A stretch of DNA of 7,379 nt from Firmicutes bacterium UBA1768 (lineage in GTDB: Bacteria; Bacillota; Clostridia; Peptostreptococcales; Anaerovoracaceae), in assembly GCA_002315335.1 (NCBI GenBank), contig DCGW01000062.1:645-8023 (forward strand), in the 5' to 3' direction. Shown one piece after another: positions 6,247 through 7,379 of this stretch. The first letter of the stretch is position 1, and the number at the start of each line of letters is the position of its first letter. The position numbers were made by a program, and so were the translations under genes. A model generated the notes under the pieces. It searched no databases. It was not told the origin of the DNA and saw nothing but the letters and a program-made list of their open reading frames with translations.

Positions 6247-7379
6247 ATGCTATTTAAAAATATAACTATTCTTGATGAAAATTTTGATGTCAGGAATAAT
6301 ATGTATGTGGCTACATCGGGGCCATTTATTTCCTATATCGGAACCACAATGCCAAAGGGGAATTTTGATTATGTGATAGAAGGAAAGGGCAGACTTTTGA
6401 TGCCTGCCTTCTGTAATTCTCATACTCATACCTATGCGACAATTCTCAGAGGCTATGGCGGAGGACTCAGGCTCGGGGCGTGGCTCAGCACCAAAATACT
6501 GCCGTTTGAGGGGCACCTCGATGAGCGTATGGTTTATAACGCTTCAAGGCTTGGAATTGCTGAAATGCTAAGCTCGGGAACCGTATCCTGTACAGAAATG
6601 TGCATGTTCGGAGGAGGTTTTCTGCGGGCTGTAGGTGAGACCGGCTTCAAAACGAATTACGGAGTAGGAATGGTTTCGTTCGACAAGGATGAGCCTCCGA
6701 GAGAAATGAAGGATTACAGGGAAACTGTATTTTTCCATGAAAACTATAACGGCGCCTTTGACGGAAGAATTAAGATTGATAGTTCGATTCATGCGGAGTA
6801 CACCTCTCATCCGAAGGCAGTTGAAGAAATTTGTTATTTAAGCAAAGCTCTTGGCACTAACATGAATGTCCACCTGTCAGAAACCAGGGATGAGCACGAA
6901 AACTGCAAGGAAAAATATGGGAAAACTCCTGCTATGTACTTTAACGACCTCGGAATGTTTGAGAGCAGCACAACCGTTGCTCACAGCATTTGGGTTGAGC
7001 CTGATGACATTAAGCTTTTTGCTGAAAAGGATGTTACTGTTGCGACCTGTCCGGTAAGCAATATGAAGCTTGCAAGCGGGATTTGTGATTTAAAAGAGCT
7101 GTATAACGCCGGCATTAAGGTTTCTCTTGGAACAGACGGAGCTGCAAGCAACAACAACCTCGACATGATAGAGGAAATGAAGTTTATGGCGCTTAGTCAG
7201 AAGGTAAAGCACTTAGACCCGACGCTTGTTACACCGAAGGATGCTATTTATGCTGCTACGAGAGCAGGCTTTCTTTCGCAAGGACGAAAGGATTCGGGCA
7301 TAATTAAAGAAGGCTATAGAGCAGACCTTATTGTCCTCGACATTGATCAGCCTCATCTTTGGCCAATTCACAGTCTTTT
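6247..7379 (+). CDS. Amidohydrolase, MTA/SAH/5'-deoxyadenosine deaminase family (3' end outside window)
   Basis: The first 377 codons are present; a family member of about 420-440 residues would end a short way beyond the edge. It is a metal-dependent TIM-barrel deaminase of the amidohydrolase superfamily, presumably cytosolic. The metal-site residues are visible: His59 and His61 in NSHTHT, His209 with the likely proton-shuttle Glu212 in HLSET, His246 in VAHS and Asp297 in LGTDGAASNNN. CPVSNMKLASG and IHAEYTSHP (His182) are typical of the branch that deaminates 5'-methylthioadenosine, S-adenosylhomocysteine or 5'-deoxyadenosine to the inosine form. The RADLIVLD segment near the edge is the usual C-terminal composite-sandwich signature. 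Its own promoter and the upstream terminator make it a separate unit. The exact substrate is uncertain; an arginine that I recall from the TM0936 enzyme seems absent near residues 138-141, so SAH may not be the main one. Confidence 0.92.
   Translation, partial: MLFKNITILDENFDVRNNMYVATSGPFISYIGTTMPKGNFDYVIEGKGRLLMPAFCNSHTHTYATILRGYGGGLRLGAWLSTKILPFEGHLDERMVYNASRLGIAEMLSSGTVSCTEMCMFGGGFLRAVGETGFKTNYGVGMVSFDKDEPPREMKDYRETVFFHENYNGAFDGRIKIDSSIHAEYTSHPKAVEEICYLSKALGTNMNVHLSETRDEHENCKEKYGKTPAMYFNDLGMFESSTTVAHSIWVEPDDIKLFAEKDVTVATCPVSNMKLASGICDLKELYNAGIKVSLGTDGAASNNNLDMIEEMKFMALSQKVKHLDPTLVTPKDAIYAATRAGFLSQGRKDSGIIKEGYRADLIVLDIDQPHLWPIHSL

Noticed and set aside
6866..7057. Short plus-strand open frame of 63 residues inside the amidohydrolase gene
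   Set aside because: It is out of frame within conserved metal-site coding sequence and has no good ribosome-binding site.

Overview
The window looks like ordinary chromosome from a low-to-moderate GC Gram-positive anaerobe, most likely a Clostridia member of the Oscillospiraceae/Ruminococcaceae or Lachnospiraceae type. That placement is inference. It rests on the strong use of AGA for arginine, the tight same-strand packing, Shine-Dalgarno sites that pair with the 3' GGTGA part of the anti-SD, and protein sequences that read like clostridial homologues. All eight genes are on the + strand.

Layout. Positions 1-207 hold the 3' end of a gene whose product has a very acidic, aromatic-rich tail; I do not recognise it. 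Its stop overlaps by four bases (ATGA) the start of a 204-residue protein (204-818) that I also do not recognise. Then come, closely spaced, murI (glutamate racemase, 844-1653), pepF (oligoendopeptidase F, 1665-3473), nadK (NAD kinase, 3486-4304) and an RluA/RluD-family pseudouridine synthase (4311-5192). Gaps from position 1 to 5192 are at most 25 bases and I see no terminator, so these six genes are probably one transcript whose promoter lies upstream of the window.

A full-consensus sigma-A promoter (TTGACA, 17-base spacer, TATAAT) spans the end of the pseudouridine synthase gene. It should drive a cytosolic CorC/YbeX-type protein with two CBS domains and a CorC_HlyC domain (5255-6139). A Rho-independent terminator overlaps that gene's stop codon. 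A second promoter with an extended -10 element then precedes an amidohydrolase of the MTA/SAH/5'-deoxyadenosine deaminase family (6247 to the window edge, incomplete).

How the genes fit together. The set is mostly housekeeping: D-glutamate for the cell wall, peptide turnover, NADP supply, ribosomal RNA modification, a CorC/YbeX protein linked in other bacteria to magnesium or ribosome homeostasis, and probable salvage of adenosyl by-products. No single pathway joins them. I found no mobile element, CRISPR array, structural RNA gene or defence system. The only truly uncharacterised part is the coupled pair at the left edge; no exciting new system is evident.
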